This document shows positions 26,801 to 36,577 of a stretch of DNA of 64,000 nucleotides, one piece after another (within the stretch, counting starts at the first letter, position 1; each line of letters begins with the position of its first letter). Under the pieces are notes generated by a model. The model did no database searches and was not told the origin of the DNA. It saw only the letters and a program-made list of their open reading frames with translations. The DNA lies in the NCBI RefSeq assembly GCF_000968685.2, contig NZ_LAKD02000001.1, forward strand, positions 372,001-436,000, given 5' to 3'. The position numbers were made by a program, and so were the translations under genes. This DNA is from Streptomyces antioxidans (GTDB taxonomy: Bacteria > Actinomycetota > Actinomycetes > Streptomycetales > Streptomycetaceae).

Positions 26801-27625
26801 ATGAGCATGCACAACGGGGGAGCGCCGGGGCGGAACGCGGACGCCAGGCGGGTTCTACGGGCGCTGGTGGTGACGATCTTCCTGGTCGCGGGCATCGCGT
26901 TCTCCGGCTGGGTGGCCTTCGGAGGCGACGGCACCTCCCGGAATCAGGCGGGTCCGCTGCCCTGGGACCGCGAGAGCCCCATCGCCACGCCGAGCGGGGG
27001 CGCCTCCCAGCCGAGCGATCTCTACCCCTCGCCCGGCCCCGAGACCAGTGGGTCGACCGATCTCCCGACCGATCTCCCCACGGACCTGCCGACCGGGGCG
27101 CCCTCCGGGTCTCCATCCGGGACGCCGTCCGGCACCCCGTCCTCACCCTCCCTGACGGGCGCCGCCCCGCCCGCGGGCTACAGCACCCAGGCCGATCCGG
27201 CCGGATACCACCTCGCGGTCCCGGACGGATGGCGACGGACGACGCAGGGCCCCAGCGTCTACTACACCTCGCCCGACGACAGCACCGTGATCCAGATCTT
27301 TGAGCTGCACGGCCCCGAGCCGACGCCGTACGCGTCCGCCCAGGAGGCCGAGCGGATCGCCTCCACCCATCGCGGCTATGAACAGATCGCCCTCACGCGG
27401 CTGGGCTCGGCCGCCATGGACCCGGTCCAGCTGGAGTACACCTACGAGTCCAAGAGCGACGGCCACCGCCGAATACTCGACCGGCGCTTCGCCGCCCCCG
27501 GCGGCACCATGTACGCGGTGCTGGTGATCGGCCCCTCCGGGGCCGGGGACCGGGTGGCGGAGCGGGAGGTCCACCAGTCGGCGGTGGACACCTTCTGCCC
27601 GGCCGCCTACTGCACCACGTCCTGA
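26801..27625 (+). CDS. Single-pass membrane protein, paralogue B
   Basis: 274 residues. One TM helix (VVTIFLVAGIAFSGWVAFG) is followed by a low-complexity linker with repeated TDLPTDLPTDLPTG and SGTPSGTPS, and then the same outer domain as its neighbour: DPAGYHLAVPDGWRRTTQG, IQIFELHG, LEYTYESK, HRRILDRRFA, FCPAAYC. Shared order and motifs show it is a paralogue of the gene ending at 26597; it is separated by 203 bases and may have its own promoter. A 23-bp direct repeat starts across its stop codon. Function unknown. Confidence 0.72.
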   Translation: MSMHNGGAPGRNADARRVLRALVVTIFLVAGIAFSGWVAFGGDGTSRNQAGPLPWDRESPIATPSGGASQPSDLYPSPGPETSGSTDLPTDLPTDLPTGAPSGSPSGTPSGTPSSPSLTGAAPPAGYSTQADPAGYHLAVPDGWRRTTQGPSVYYTSPDDSTVIQIFELHGPEPTPYASAQEAERIASTHRGYEQIALTRLGSAAMDPVQLEYTYESKSDGHRRILDRRFAAPGGTMYAVLVIGPSGAGDRVAEREVHQSAVDTFCPAAYCTTS

Positions 27626-27682
27626 TCACGCCGGTTCCGCTCGACCGCTCACTGCATCGCGTCCTGATCACGCCGGTTCCGC
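27618..27682 (+). repeat. 23-bp direct repeat upstream of betB
   Basis: A 23-bp sequence beginning CGTCCTGATCACG and ending GGTTCCGC occurs at 27618-27640 and again, identically, at 27660-27682 (42-bp period). The first copy covers the stop codon of paralogue B. Confidence 0.88.
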
Positions 27683-27828
27683 CTGCTCCAACGTCTCCGC
27701 CTTCGGATCACGTGAGACGGCCCACTTTCTCTTGCGAATCGCGCATAGGTTTCCGCCTTCCGGTTAGGGGTCCATGTTGCTGGCTTGGACCAGTGGCACA
27801 GCAAGCGGAACCGGAAGGCAGAAGACAC

Positions 27829-29331
27829 GTGGCGGCAGTCGAGACCATTCATGTGGATGGGGTGTGGCAGGCAGCCGCATCCGGGGCGCAGCGGGAGGTC
27901 CTCGACCCCGCGGACGCCAAGACCCTCGCCGTCGTCGCGGAGGGTGGTGTCGAGGACACCGACGCGGCGATCGCGGCCGCGCGCCGCGCCTTCGACCAGG
28001 GCCCCTGGCCCGGGACGCCGGTGGCCGAGCGGGCGGCGCTGCTGCGCCGCGTCGCCGAGCTGCTCCAGCGTGACCGCGAGACGATCGCGCTCATCGAGAG
28101 CCGTGACACCGGTAAGACCCTGGAGGAGGGCCGGGTCGACGTCGATGACGTGACCAACGCCTTCCGTTACTTCGCCGACCTGGTCGCGGGCGAATCGGCC
28201 GGGCGCGTGGTCGACGCGGGCACCCCCGATGTGCACAGCGTCGTGGTCCATGAGCCGGTCGGCGTCTGCGCGATGATCACCCCCTGGAACTATCCGCTGC
28301 TCCAGGCCAGCTGGAAGGTCGCCCCGGCGCTGGCCGCCGGGAACACCTTTGTGATCAAGCCCAGCGAAGTGACTCCGCTGTCCACCGTCCATCTGGTGAA
28401 GCTGCTGGCCGAGGCCGGGTTGCCGGACGGGGTGGCCAATGTGGTCACCGGCGCGGGCGACCCCGTGGGCGCCCGGCTGTCCGAGCACCCCGATGTGGAC
28501 CTGGTCTCCTTCACCGGTGGTCTGGTCAGCGGCACCAAGGTCGCGCAGGCCGCCGCGCCGACGGTCAAGAAGGTCGCGCTGGAGCTCGGCGGCAAGAACC
28601 CCAATGTGGTCTTCGCCGACGCCTGTGCCACCGCCGAGGGCTTTGACACCGCCGTCGACCAGGCCCTGAACGCGGCCTTCATCCACAGCGGCCAGGTCTG
28701 CTCGGCCGGTGCCCGGCTGATCATCGAGGAGTCGGTGCGCGAGCGGTTCGTGGCCGAGCTAGCCCGCCGCGCGGAGAAGATCAAACTGGGCCGGGGCACC
28801 GAGCACGGTGTCGAATGCGGTCCGCTGGTCTCGGCCCAGCAGCTGGACAAGACCGAGGCGTATGTGGCGTCCGCCCTCGAGGAGGGCGCGCTGCTGCGGT
28901 GCGGTGGCAAGCAGCCGGAGCCCAACGAGGCCCGCCCGGCCACGGGCTACTTCTATCTCCCGACCGTGCTCGACCAGTGCCACCGCGAGATGCGGGTGGT
29001 GCGGGAGGAGACGTTTGGGCCGATTCTGACGGTCGAGTCCTTCCAAACCGAGGACGAGGCCGTCACACTCGCCAATGACACGGAGTACGGACTGGCCGGC
29101 GCCGTCTGGTCCGCCGACACCGCCCGGGCGCGGCGCGTCGCCGCCCGGCTGCGGCACGGCACCGTGTGGATCAACGACTACCACCCCTATCTTCCGCAGG
29201 CCGAATGGGGCGGTTTCGGCAAGTCCGGGGTCGGGCGCGAGCTCGGTCCCGCGGGCCTTGACGAATACCGCGAGACCAAGCACGTCTACGAGAATCTGCG
29301 ACCGAGCCCGGTGCGCTGGTTCGGCGGCTGA
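27829..29331 (+). CDS. betB: Betaine-aldehyde dehydrogenase
   Basis: 500 residues from GTG 27829 (GGAAGG upstream). It oxidises betaine aldehyde to glycine betaine with NAD(P). ALDH hallmarks are present: PWNYPLLQASWKVAPALAAG, the catalytic Glu in LELGGKNP, and the catalytic Cys in HSGQVCSAGARL. The C-terminal PYLPQAEWGGFGKSG is conserved. Adjacency to a GMC choline-dehydrogenase-like gene and a betaine ABC transporter supports the substrate. An in-frame GTG at 27793 is an alternative start. A 226-bp gap with a palindrome separates it from the GMC gene. Confidence 0.9.
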   Translation: MAAVETIHVDGVWQAAASGAQREVLDPADAKTLAVVAEGGVEDTDAAIAAARRAFDQGPWPGTPVAERAALLRRVAELLQRDRETIALIESRDTGKTLEEGRVDVDDVTNAFRYFADLVAGESAGRVVDAGTPDVHSVVVHEPVGVCAMITPWNYPLLQASWKVAPALAAGNTFVIKPSEVTPLSTVHLVKLLAEAGLPDGVANVVTGAGDPVGARLSEHPDVDLVSFTGGLVSGTKVAQAAAPTVKKVALELGGKNPNVVFADACATAEGFDTAVDQALNAAFIHSGQVCSAGARLIIEESVRERFVAELARRAEKIKLGRGTEHGVECGPLVSAQQLDKTEAYVASALEEGALLRCGGKQPEPNEARPATGYFYLPTVLDQCHREMRVVREETFGPILTVESFQTEDEAVTLANDTEYGLAGAVWSADTARARRVAARLRHGTVWINDYHPYLPQAEWGGFGKSGVGRELGPAGLDEYRETKHVYENLRPSPVRWFGG

Positions 29332-29395
29332 CACCCGCCGCCGGCCCCGCCCGGGGCACGGCCGGGCCCGGATCCGTCCCCTGGGGTCCGGACTC

Positions 29396-29409
29396 GTCCC
29401 CCGGGGGAC
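29396..29409. terminator. GC palindrome between betB and the GMC gene
   Basis: GTCCCCCGGGGGAC is a perfect palindrome (16 bp with its flanking C and G). An alternative longer stem pairs TCCGTCCCC (29373-29381) with GGGGACGGA (29404-29412). It may attenuate or end the betB transcript. Confidence 0.45.
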
Positions 29410-29557
29410 GGACCGGACCGCATCCGATCGCGGCGGCCGACGGCGAGGAGCCCGTAGGCGCCTAAGGCACCCGGTAACACCCCACCCCAGGGGCGGCAGC
29501 AGCCCCCGGCCCGCACCGGCGCGAGCCATTTGGGTAAGACGCGAGGAGTAAACCCAT

Positions 29558-31144
29558 ATGTCCGTACCTGTCGCATACGACTACGTCGTGATCGGCGGCG
29601 GCACCGCAGGATCGGTGATCGCTTCCCGGCTCACCGAGGACCCGGACATCCGTGTCGCCGTCATCGAGGGCGGACCGTCGGATGTCGACCGGCCCGATGT
29701 GCTCACCCTGCGCCGCTGGCTCGGCCTGCTCGGCGGCGACTTGGACTACGACTACCCCACCACCGAGCAGCCACGCGGAAATTCGCATATCCGGCACAGC
29801 CGGGCGCGGGTGCTCGGAGGGTGCTCCTCGCACAACACCCTGATCTCCTTCAAGCCGCTGCCTGGCGACTGGGACGAGTGGGCCGAGGCCGGTGCCGAGG
29901 GCTGGGACGCGGAGTCCATGGACCCGTACTTCCGGCGGCTGCGCAACAACATCGTCCCGGTGGACGAGAAGGACCGTAACGCGATCGCGCGGGACTTCGT
30001 CGACGCCGCCCAGGCCGCCGCCGGGGTGCCGCGCGTCGAGGGGTTCAACAAGAAGCCGTTCCACGAGGGCGTCGGCTTCTTCGACCTCGCCTACCACCCG
30101 GAGAACAACAAGCGCTCCTCGGCGTCGGTCGCCTATCTGCACCCGTTCCTCGACCGGCCCAATCTGCGGCTGATGCTGGAGACCTGGGCGTACCGGCTGG
30201 AGCTTGACGACACCGGCCGGGTCACCGGTGTGCACGTCCGCACCAAGGACGGCGAGGAGATCCTGGTCCGCGCCGAGACCGAGGTCCTGGTCTGCGCGGG
30301 CGCCGTGGACACCCCGCGACTGCTGATGCACTCCGGCATCGGGCCCAAGGCCGATCTCGAGGCGCTGGGCCTCCCCGCCGTCCACGATCTGCCGGGCGTC
30401 GGCGAGAACCTGCTGGACCACCCCGAGTCGGTCATCGTGTGGGAGACGGACGGCCCCATTCCGGACAACTCCGCGATGGACTCCGACGCGGGGCTGTTCA
30501 TCCGGCGGGACTCCGAATCCCGGGGCCCGGACCTGATGTTCCACTTCTACCAAATCCCGTTCACCGACAATCCCGAGCGGCTGGGCTACGAGAAGCCCGA
30601 GCACGGTGTGTCGATGACCCCCAACATCCCCAAGCCGCGCAGCCGCGGCCGGCTCTACCTCACCAGCGCCGACCCGTCCGTCAAGCCCGCCCTCGACTTC
30701 CGGTACTTCACGGACGAGGAGGACTACGACGGCCGCACGCTGGTCGACGGCATCCGTGTCGCGCGTGAGATCGCCAAGACCGAACCGCTGGCGAGCTGGC
30801 TCAAGCGCGAGGTGTGCCCGGGCCCGGAGATCACCTCGGACGAGGAGATCAGCGAGTACGCCCGCAAGGTCGCGCACACCGTGTACCACCCGGCGGGCAC
30901 CTGTCGTATGGGTGCCACGTCGGACGAACTCGCCGTGGTCGGCCCGGATCTGCGGATCCGGGGCCTGAGCGGCGTCCGTATCGCCGACGCGTCCGTCTTC
31001 CCGACGATGCCGGCCGTGAACCCGATGATCGGAGTCCTGATGGTGGGCGAGAAGTGCGCTGAGCTGCTGTTCGAGGAGCGCGATCGGGAACGGGACCGGC
31101 CCGATGACCGTGCCGCGATGCTCGCGCCGGGAGGTGAGGCGTGA
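29558..31144 (+). CDS. betA: GMC oxidoreductase, likely choline dehydrogenase
   Basis: 528 residues, ATG behind GAGGAG. The FAD-binding N-terminus is [19 protein letters not shown], followed by the GMC signature [10 protein letters not shown]. The C-terminal active-site region has [11 protein letters not shown] and the FAD-closing [13 protein letters not shown]. Context (betB upstream, betaine ABC transporter overlapping downstream) suggests oxidation of choline to betaine aldehyde. GMC enzymes are diverse, so another alcohol substrate remains possible. The stop overlaps the next ATG by one base (TGATG). Confidence 0.82.
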   Translation: MSVPVAYDYVVIGGGTAGSVIASRLTEDPDIRVAVIEGGPSDVDRPDVLTLRRWLGLLGGDLDYDYPTTEQPRGNSHIRHSRARVLGGCSSHNTLISFKPLPGDWDEWAEAGAEGWDAESMDPYFRRLRNNIVPVDEKDRNAIARDFVDAAQAAAGVPRVEGFNKKPFHEGVGFFDLAYHPENNKRSSASVAYLHPFLDRPNLRLMLETWAYRLELDDTGRVTGVHVRTKDGEEILVRAETEVLVCAGAVDTPRLLMHSGIGPKADLEALGLPAVHDLPGVGENLLDHPESVIVWETDGPIPDNSAMDSDAGLFIRRDSESRGPDLMFHFYQIPFTDNPERLGYEKPEHGVSMTPNIPKPRSRGRLYLTSADPSVKPALDFRYFTDEEDYDGRTLVDGIRVAREIAKTEPLASWLKREVCPGPEITSDEEISEYARKVAHTVYHPAGTCRMGATSDELAVVGPDLRIRGLSGVRIADASVFPTMPAVNPMIGVLMVGEKCAELLFEERDRERDRPDDRAAMLAPGGEA

Positions 31145-32244
31145 TGGCGACGACCGTGGTCCCCGAGACGCCCGACACCCCCGAGATCCCCGAGAGCGGC
31201 GAGCGCGCCCCGGTGTTCTCGGTCCGCGACCTGTGGAAGGTCTTCGGCCCCAAGGCCGACCGGATACCCGGGTCCGCCGAGGCGAAGCTGTCCGCCGCTG
31301 AGCTGCGTGCCCGCACCGGCTGCACCGCCGCCGTCCGCGAGGTCTCTTTCGACGTCCAGCCGGGCGAGGTGTTCGTGGTCATGGGGCTGTCCGGCTCCGG
31401 CAAGTCCACCCTCGTACGCTGCCTCACCCGGCTGATAGAGCCCACCTCCGGCTCCCTGAAGATCGACGGCGAGGACGTCCTGGCCATGGACAAGGCCCGG
31501 CTGCGTGATCTGCGCCGGCACCGCGCCGCCATGGTCTTCCAGCACTTCGGGCTGCTGCCGCACCGCTCCGTCCTGGACAACGTCGCCTACGGGCTGGAGA
31601 TCCAGGGCGTGGGCAAGGCCGAGCGCCGGGCCAAGGCCGCCGAGGTGGTGGAGAAGGTCGGCCTCACCGGCCTCGAGCGCCGCCGCCCCGGCCAGCTCTC
31701 CGGTGGTCAGCAGCAGCGCGTGGGCCTGGCCCGGGCGCTGGCCGTCGACCCCGAGGTGCTGCTCTTCGACGAGCCGTTCAGCGCGCTCGACCCGCTGATC
31801 CGCCGCGATATGCAGGAGGAGGTCATCCGGCTGCACCACGAGGAGGGCCGGACGATGGTGTTCATCACCCATGACCTCAGTGAGGCGCTGCGGCTCGGCG
31901 ACCGCATCATGCTGATGCGCGACGGCGGGATCGTGCAGCTGGGCACCCCGGAGGAGATCGTCGGCTCCCCGGCGGACGACTACGTACGGGACTTCGTCCG
32001 CGATGTGCCGCGGGAGCAGGTGCTGACCGTGCGCCGCGCCATGCGCCCCGCGACCTCCGACGAGCAGGACGACGGGCCCGCGCTGGCCCCGGGCACCACG
32101 GTCGCCGACGCGATCGAGGCCGTGGCCCGCACCGGCGGCCCCGCGCGCGTCGTGGACGGCGGCCGCTGCCTGGGCGTCGTCGACCACGCCTGTCTGCTGA
32201 GCGTCGTCGCGGGCCTGGACGGCAAGGAGGTGGCCGCGGCATGA
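31144..32244 (+). CDS. Glycine betaine/proline ABC transporter ATP-binding protein
   Basis: 366 residues; ATG in a TGATG overlap with the GMC gene. Walker A is GLSGSGKST, signature LSGGQQQR, Walker [14 protein letters not shown]-loop [10 protein letters not shown]. It belongs to the ProV/OpuAA group (long N-terminal extension and the typical [17 protein letters not shown]). The C-terminal region after residue ~290 is a short single CBS-like segment ([20 protein letters not shown]...[13 protein letters not shown]). It powers import through the fused permease downstream. Confidence 0.93.
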   Translation: MATTVVPETPDTPEIPESGERAPVFSVRDLWKVFGPKADRIPGSAEAKLSAAELRARTGCTAAVREVSFDVQPGEVFVVMGLSGSGKSTLVRCLTRLIEPTSGSLKIDGEDVLAMDKARLRDLRRHRAAMVFQHFGLLPHRSVLDNVAYGLEIQGVGKAERRAKAAEVVEKVGLTGLERRRPGQLSGGQQQRVGLARALAVDPEVLLFDEPFSALDPLIRRDMQEEVIRLHHEEGRTMVFITHDLSEALRLGDRIMLMRDGGIVQLGTPEEIVGSPADDYVRDFVRDVPREQVLTVRRAMRPATSDEQDDGPALAPGTTVADAIEAVARTGGPARVVDGGRCLGVVDHACLLSVVAGLDGKEVAAA

Positions 32245-32290
32245 GCCCCACCTCGACCCTCTCTCCGCCGGGTCGCACCGGGGGGCGCGT

Positions 32291-34312
32291 ATGAGTGCCA
32301 CCACCACCCGCCCCTCCGCCGACCCCGGCACCGAACCGGCGGTCACCGGGACGGCGGCGGCCGAGGAGCGCCCGTCCCTGCTGAGCGCCGTCGTGCACAG
32401 CCACGCCGCGCGCAAGCTGGCGGTGCTCGTGGTGATCGCCGCCGTGCTCATACCGCTCGCGCACGCCAAGTGGGCGAGCGGCAGCTGGCCGGACGCGCTG
32501 ACCGTCGATGTCTCAGAACCGCTCGGCAAGGCCAGCGACTGGATCATCGACAACCGCGACAGCCACTGGATCTTCCTCTACTTCTTCGGCCACATCAGCA
32601 ACGCGGTCATCATCTGCGTGCGCGCCGTCTACGTCGTCCTGCTCACCCTCGGCTGGGCCGGGGTGACGGCCGCCTCGACCCTGGTGGCCTGGCGGGTCGC
32701 CGGGGTGCGGGTCGCGGTGACGACGCTGGTGTCCTTCGCCGTGTGCGGGCTGCTGGGCATGTGGGTGCCGACGATGCAGACGCTCGCGCTGATGGCCGCC
32801 GCCGTCACCGCGTCCGTCGTCATCGGCGGGCTGCTGGGTCTGGCCGGTGGGCTCTCGGAACGGGCGTTCCGGGCGCTGCGCCCGATTCTGGACACCATGC
32901 AGGTGCTGCCCGCGTTCGCCTATCTGCTGCCCGTCGTGCTGGTCTTCGGCATCGGCGTACCGGGCGCGGTGCTGGCCACCGTGATCTACGCGGCGCCCCC
33001 GATGGCCCGGCTCACCGCCCTCGGCCTGCGCGGCGCGGACGCCGGGGTGCTGGAGGCGGTGGCCTCGCTCGGCGCCACCTGGCGGCAGCGGCTGCTGTCG
33101 GCCCGGCTGCCGCTGGCCCGCAAGGAGCTGCTGCTGGGCGTCAACCAGGCGATCATGATGGCGCTGTCCATGGCCGTCATCGCCTCCGTGATCGGCGGCG
33201 GCGGTCTCGGTGACCGCGTCTACCAGGCGCTGTCCAGCGTGGACGTCGGCAAGGCGCTGGCCGCCGGGCTCCCGATCGTGCTGCTCGCCGTCGTGATGGA
33301 CCGCACCACCGCGTCCGCGGGCGAGCGCCTGGGCGAGCCCCCGGCCGAGGGCGGGCACCGGCTGCTGCGCGGCTGGCCCGCCTGGGCGGGCGTCGGGGTG
33401 GTCACCGTCGTGGTGACCCTCGTCGGACGGCTGGCCGGGTCCCAGACCTGGCCGACCGGCTGGACCGTCCCCATCGAGGAACCCGTCAACCAGTTCAAGG
33501 ACTGGATGGTCGACCACCTCTACACGGGTGTGCCGGTCATCGGCGGCACCGCCGAATGGGCCGCGGACTACGTCAAGTGGATCCTGGACCCGCTGCGTGA
33601 GGGGCTTCAGGGCCTCCCGTGGTACGGGGTGCTGCTGATCGTCGCGACGCTGGCCTGGCTGATCGGCACCTGGGCCACCGCCCTGACCGCCACCGCCGCC
33701 ATGGCCGCGATCGGTGTGCTCGGGGTGTGGGAGCCGTCCATGGACACCCTCTCCCAGGTGCTGGCCGCCGTTTTCGTCACGCTGGTGCTCGGCTTCGCGA
33801 TCGGCATCGCGGCGGCGCGGTCCACCCGGCTGGAGCGGTTGCTGCGGCCGGTGCTGGATGTGTGCCAGACCATGCCGCAGTTCGTGTATCTGATCCCGGT
33901 GGTCGCGCTGTTCGGCGTCGGCCGCGCCCCGGCGGCCGCCGCCGCCATCGTCTACGCGCTGCCCGCCGTCATCCGTATCACCACCCAGGGGCTGCGGAAC
34001 GTGGATCCGGCGGCGCTGGAGTCGGCGCGGTCGCTCGGCGCCACCCAGGGGCAGCAGCTGCGCCAGGTCCAGCTGCCGCTGGCCCGCCCGGCGCTGCTGC
34101 TCGCCGTCAACCAGGGCGTGGTGCTGGTGCTCGCCGTGGTGATCATCGGCGGTCTGGTGGGCTCGGGTGCGCTCGGCTACGACGTGGTGTTCGGCCTGGC
34201 CCAGGGCGATCTGGCCACCGGTCTGGTCGCCGGCGCGGCCATCGTCTGCCTGGGTCTGATGCTGGACCGGGTCACCCAGCCGACGTCGCGCCGCGACAGG
34301 AAGGGGGCCTGA
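32291..34312 (+). CDS. Betaine ABC permease, two permease domains fused
   Basis: 673 residues, about twice the usual ProW length. ATG lies behind GGGGGGCG. Two complete binding-protein-dependent permease domains are visible. The first has LDTMQVLPAFAYLLPVVLVFGIG and the EAA-like loop VLEAVASLGATWRQRLL; the second has LDVCQTMPQFVYLIPVVALFGVG and ALESARSLGATQGQQLR. A TM/linker segment (residues ~350-420) joins them. One polypeptide can thus supply both halves of the channel. The binding-protein gene starts one base after the stop. Confidence 0.92.
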   Translation: MSATTTRPSADPGTEPAVTGTAAAEERPSLLSAVVHSHAARKLAVLVVIAAVLIPLAHAKWASGSWPDALTVDVSEPLGKASDWIIDNRDSHWIFLYFFGHISNAVIICVRAVYVVLLTLGWAGVTAASTLVAWRVAGVRVAVTTLVSFAVCGLLGMWVPTMQTLALMAAAVTASVVIGGLLGLAGGLSERAFRALRPILDTMQVLPAFAYLLPVVLVFGIGVPGAVLATVIYAAPPMARLTALGLRGADAGVLEAVASLGATWRQRLLSARLPLARKELLLGVNQAIMMALSMAVIASVIGGGGLGDRVYQALSSVDVGKALAAGLPIVLLAVVMDRTTASAGERLGEPPAEGGHRLLRGWPAWAGVGVVTVVVTLVGRLAGSQTWPTGWTVPIEEPVNQFKDWMVDHLYTGVPVIGGTAEWAADYVKWILDPLREGLQGLPWYGVLLIVATLAWLIGTWATALTATAAMAAIGVLGVWEPSMDTLSQVLAAVFVTLVLGFAIGIAAARSTRLERLLRPVLDVCQTMPQFVYLIPVVALFGVGRAPAAAAAIVYALPAVIRITTQGLRNVDPAALESARSLGATQGQQLRQVQLPLARPALLLAVNQGVVLVLAVVIIGGLVGSGALGYDVVFGLAQGDLATGLVAGAAIVCLGLMLDRVTQPTSRRDRKGA

Positions 34313-34313
34313 G

Positions 34314-35291
34314 ATGGCTCGCACCCGCACTCAGCTGCTGATGGCCGCCGCCGGGGTCGCGGCCGTGTTCACCGCGACCGGCTGCGGCGCGGCGGACATG
34401 ACCAAGCAGTCCTCGCCGTACGCCAATGTGGGCGGGGCGAAGAGCGTCACGCTCTCCGTCCAGTCGTGGGTCGGCGCACAGTCCAATGTCGCGGTCGCCC
34501 AGTATCTGCTGGAGCACGAGCTGGGCTATCGCGTGGACACCGTGCAGGTGGACGAGGTTCCGGCGTGGGACGCGCTCAGCCAGGACCGGGTGGACGCGAT
34601 CCTGGAGGACTGGGGCCACCCGGAGCAGGAGCAGCGCTACGTCAAGGACAAGAAGACGATCGTGCCGGGCGGCGGGCTCGGCGTCACCGGCCATATCGGC
34701 TGGTGGGTGCCGAAGTACTTCGCCGACGCCCATCCGGACGTCCTGAACTGGAAGAACCTCAACAAGTACGCGAAGACCTTCAAGACCGCGGAGAGCGGCG
34801 GCAAGGGCCAGCTGCTGGACGGTTCGCCGTCCTATGTCACCAATGACAAGGCGCTGGTGAAGAACCTGAAGCTGAACTACCAGATCGTCTTCGCGGGTTC
34901 GGAGGCGGCGCAGATCACGCAGATGAAGCAGTTCGCCAAGGCGAAGAAGCCGTTTCTGTCCTACTGGTACGAGCCGCAGTGGCTGTTCAATCAGGTGCCG
35001 ATGGTCGAGGTCGAACTGCCCAAGTACACGGACGAGTGCGCCGATGAGGGCGCCGAGGACCCCGACTCCTTCGACTGCGCCTACCCGACCACACCGCTGC
35101 AGAAGTATCTGAACGCGGACTTCGCGAAGAAGGGCGGCAAGGCGGCGGCGTTCCTGAAGAAGTTCCACTGGACCAAGAAGGACCAGAACGAGGTGTCCGA
35201 GCTGATCGCCTCGAAGGGGATGTCGCCGGAGGACGCCGCGAAGAAGTGGGTCGAGGCGCATCCGGACGTCTGGAAGAAGTGGCTGCCCTGA
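34314..35291 (+). CDS. Betaine/choline ABC substrate-binding lipoprotein
   Basis: 325 residues. A lipoprotein signal ends in a lipobox-like TATGC with Cys near residue 24. The OpuAC-type fold is indicated by SWVGAQSNVAVAQYLLEHEL and by aromatic motifs that usually cage quaternary ammonium groups (DWGHPEQEQRY, GHIGWWVPKYF, SYWYEPQWLF). A Cys pair (DECADEGAEDPDSFDC) may form a disulfide. It is the last gene of the transporter operon. Confidence 0.93.
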   Translation: MARTRTQLLMAAAGVAAVFTATGCGAADMTKQSSPYANVGGAKSVTLSVQSWVGAQSNVAVAQYLLEHELGYRVDTVQVDEVPAWDALSQDRVDAILEDWGHPEQEQRYVKDKKTIVPGGGLGVTGHIGWWVPKYFADAHPDVLNWKNLNKYAKTFKTAESGGKGQLLDGSPSYVTNDKALVKNLKLNYQIVFAGSEAAQITQMKQFAKAKKPFLSYWYEPQWLFNQVPMVEVELPKYTDECADEGAEDPDSFDCAYPTTPLQKYLNADFAKKGGKAAAFLKKFHWTKKDQNEVSELIASKGMSPEDAAKKWVEAHPDVWKKWLP

Positions 35292-35327
35292 GCCCGGCTC
35301 GCGCGCAGGGCCGCCTGGGCGACCGGA

Positions 35328-35900
35328 TTACTTGAGGAAGCCCGCGGTGTCGAGTTCGAGGCCGAGCGGTTCGGGGAGCGTTACCGGCTCCCCGAACGCC
35401 GCTCGGTGCTTCTTCCGGTAGCGGCCCTTTCCGTCCGGTACCGAGTACACGGTCGTGTAGCCCTCGTCGTCGTGCGGGTCGATCAGCAAATACATCGGCA
35501 CGTTGGAGTGGGCGTACCCCTTGACCTTCGCCTGGAGATCGCGTGCTCGGGTGGAGGGCGATGTGATCTCGGCGACGAGCAGGACATCATCCGCCTGGAC
35601 CTGCCACTCCTCCATGCTCTTCAGCGCTTCCGACTCGCAGATGAGCAGATCCGGGATGAACCTCTCCTCCGTCGCGGGAAGGAAGACCGTTGTGGTGTTG
35701 GTAATGCGCCATTGAGCCGGTACCTCGCGGACGAGCTGGAGATTCAGCTCGCTGAAGATCCAGTTGTGAAAATTCGCGGGCGTCGGTGAGATGACGATCT
35801 CCCCCCCGATGAGTTCTGCACGCACTCCATCCGGCAGCTCAAGCCGGGCATGGATGTCGAGCAGATTTTCGAACTCCTGGTCGGGCAGTGGCGCCGTCAT
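35328..35900 (-). CDS. Uma2 family (DUF820) PD-(D/E)XK endonuclease-like protein
   Basis: 190 residues; ATG 35900 has GGGAGG eight bases upstream. Fold motifs are ELIGGEIVISPTPANFHNWI, the nuclease Asp in FIPDLLICE, and VAEITSPSTRARDLQAKVKGYAHSNVPMYLLIDP, which supplies the E-x-x...K residues. Uma2 proteins are common and multiplied in Streptomyces; most have no known target. It converges on the betaine operon, with 36 bases between stops. Confidence 0.88.
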   Translation of the reverse strand: MTAPLPDQEFENLLDIHARLELPDGVRAELIGGEIVISPTPANFHNWIFSELNLQLVREVPAQWRITNTTTVFLPATEERFIPDLLICESEALKSMEEWQVQADDVLLVAEITSPSTRARDLQAKVKGYAHSNVPMYLLIDPHDDEGYTTVYSVPDGKGRYRKKHRAAFGEPVTLPEPLGLELDTAGFLK

Positions 35901-36051
35901 CACGAGACCTCCCATTGGCGGGTCCCCCTTCTGGCTGTGTTGCGTTCGTGCCGTACTGCCATGCGGGGGCCTGCCACCATCATGCGGTACGCGATGGCTC
36001 CGACGTCGGACAATGGCCCCCGTCGTCATCAACGACAACGGGGGCAGATGG

Positions 36052-36531
36052 TCAGACGTTCGGCTTGTAGGAGCCGGGGGTCAAGCGGGTGGTCACACCG
36101 ATGCGGTTCCAGGCGTTGATGGTGAGGATCAGCGCGATGAGCTGGGCCAGCTCGCGTTCCTCGAAGTGCTTGGCGGCGTGCTCGTAGACCTCGTCGGGGA
36201 CGAAGCCGTCGGTCAGGACGGTGACGGCCTCGGTCAGGGCGAGGGCGGCCCGCTCCTTCTCGGTGTAGAGGTCAGTGGCCTCCTCCCAGGCGTTGAGGAG
36301 GTACAGGCGGTCCTCGGTCTCGCCCGCCGCGCGGGCGTCCTTGGTGTGCATGTCGATGCAGAAGGCACAGTGGTTGAGCTGTGAGGCACGGACTTTGACC
36401 AGTTCGGCCAGTGTCGGGTCGACGCCCTTTCTGGCGGCCGCGTCCAGAGCCACCATGGCCTTGTAGACCTCGGGGGCGGCCTTGGCGAACTGCATCCGGG
36501 GGCCGTGCGCATGAGAAGTACCGGTCGTCAT
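36052..36531 (-). CDS. AhpD/carboxymuconolactone decarboxylase-like protein
   Basis: 159 residues. The redox motif CAFCIDMH (CxxC plus His) lies in LVKVRASQLNHCAFCIDMHTKDA, the hallmark of the AhpD-like alkylhydroperoxidase group. The helical bundle ends with LILTINAWNRIGVTTRL. It likely reduces peroxides with a thiol partner. It is divergent from a MocR-type regulator with only 46 bases between the starts, so that regulator may control it. Confidence 0.9.
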   Translation of the reverse strand: MTTGTSHAHGPRMQFAKAAPEVYKAMVALDAAARKGVDPTLAELVKVRASQLNHCAFCIDMHTKDARAAGETEDRLYLLNAWEEATDLYTEKERAALALTEAVTVLTDGFVPDEVYEHAAKHFEERELAQLIALILTINAWNRIGVTTRLTPGSYKPNV

Positions 36532-36577
36532 GGCTCCACGCTAGGGGCCGGGCGGCCCAGAGGTATGGTCCATTTCC

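Noticed and set aside
25137..27146. 669-codon antisense frame across the membrane-protein block
   Set aside because: Arg/Pro/Ser-rich with no domain; sense genes overlap in an operon with good start sites.
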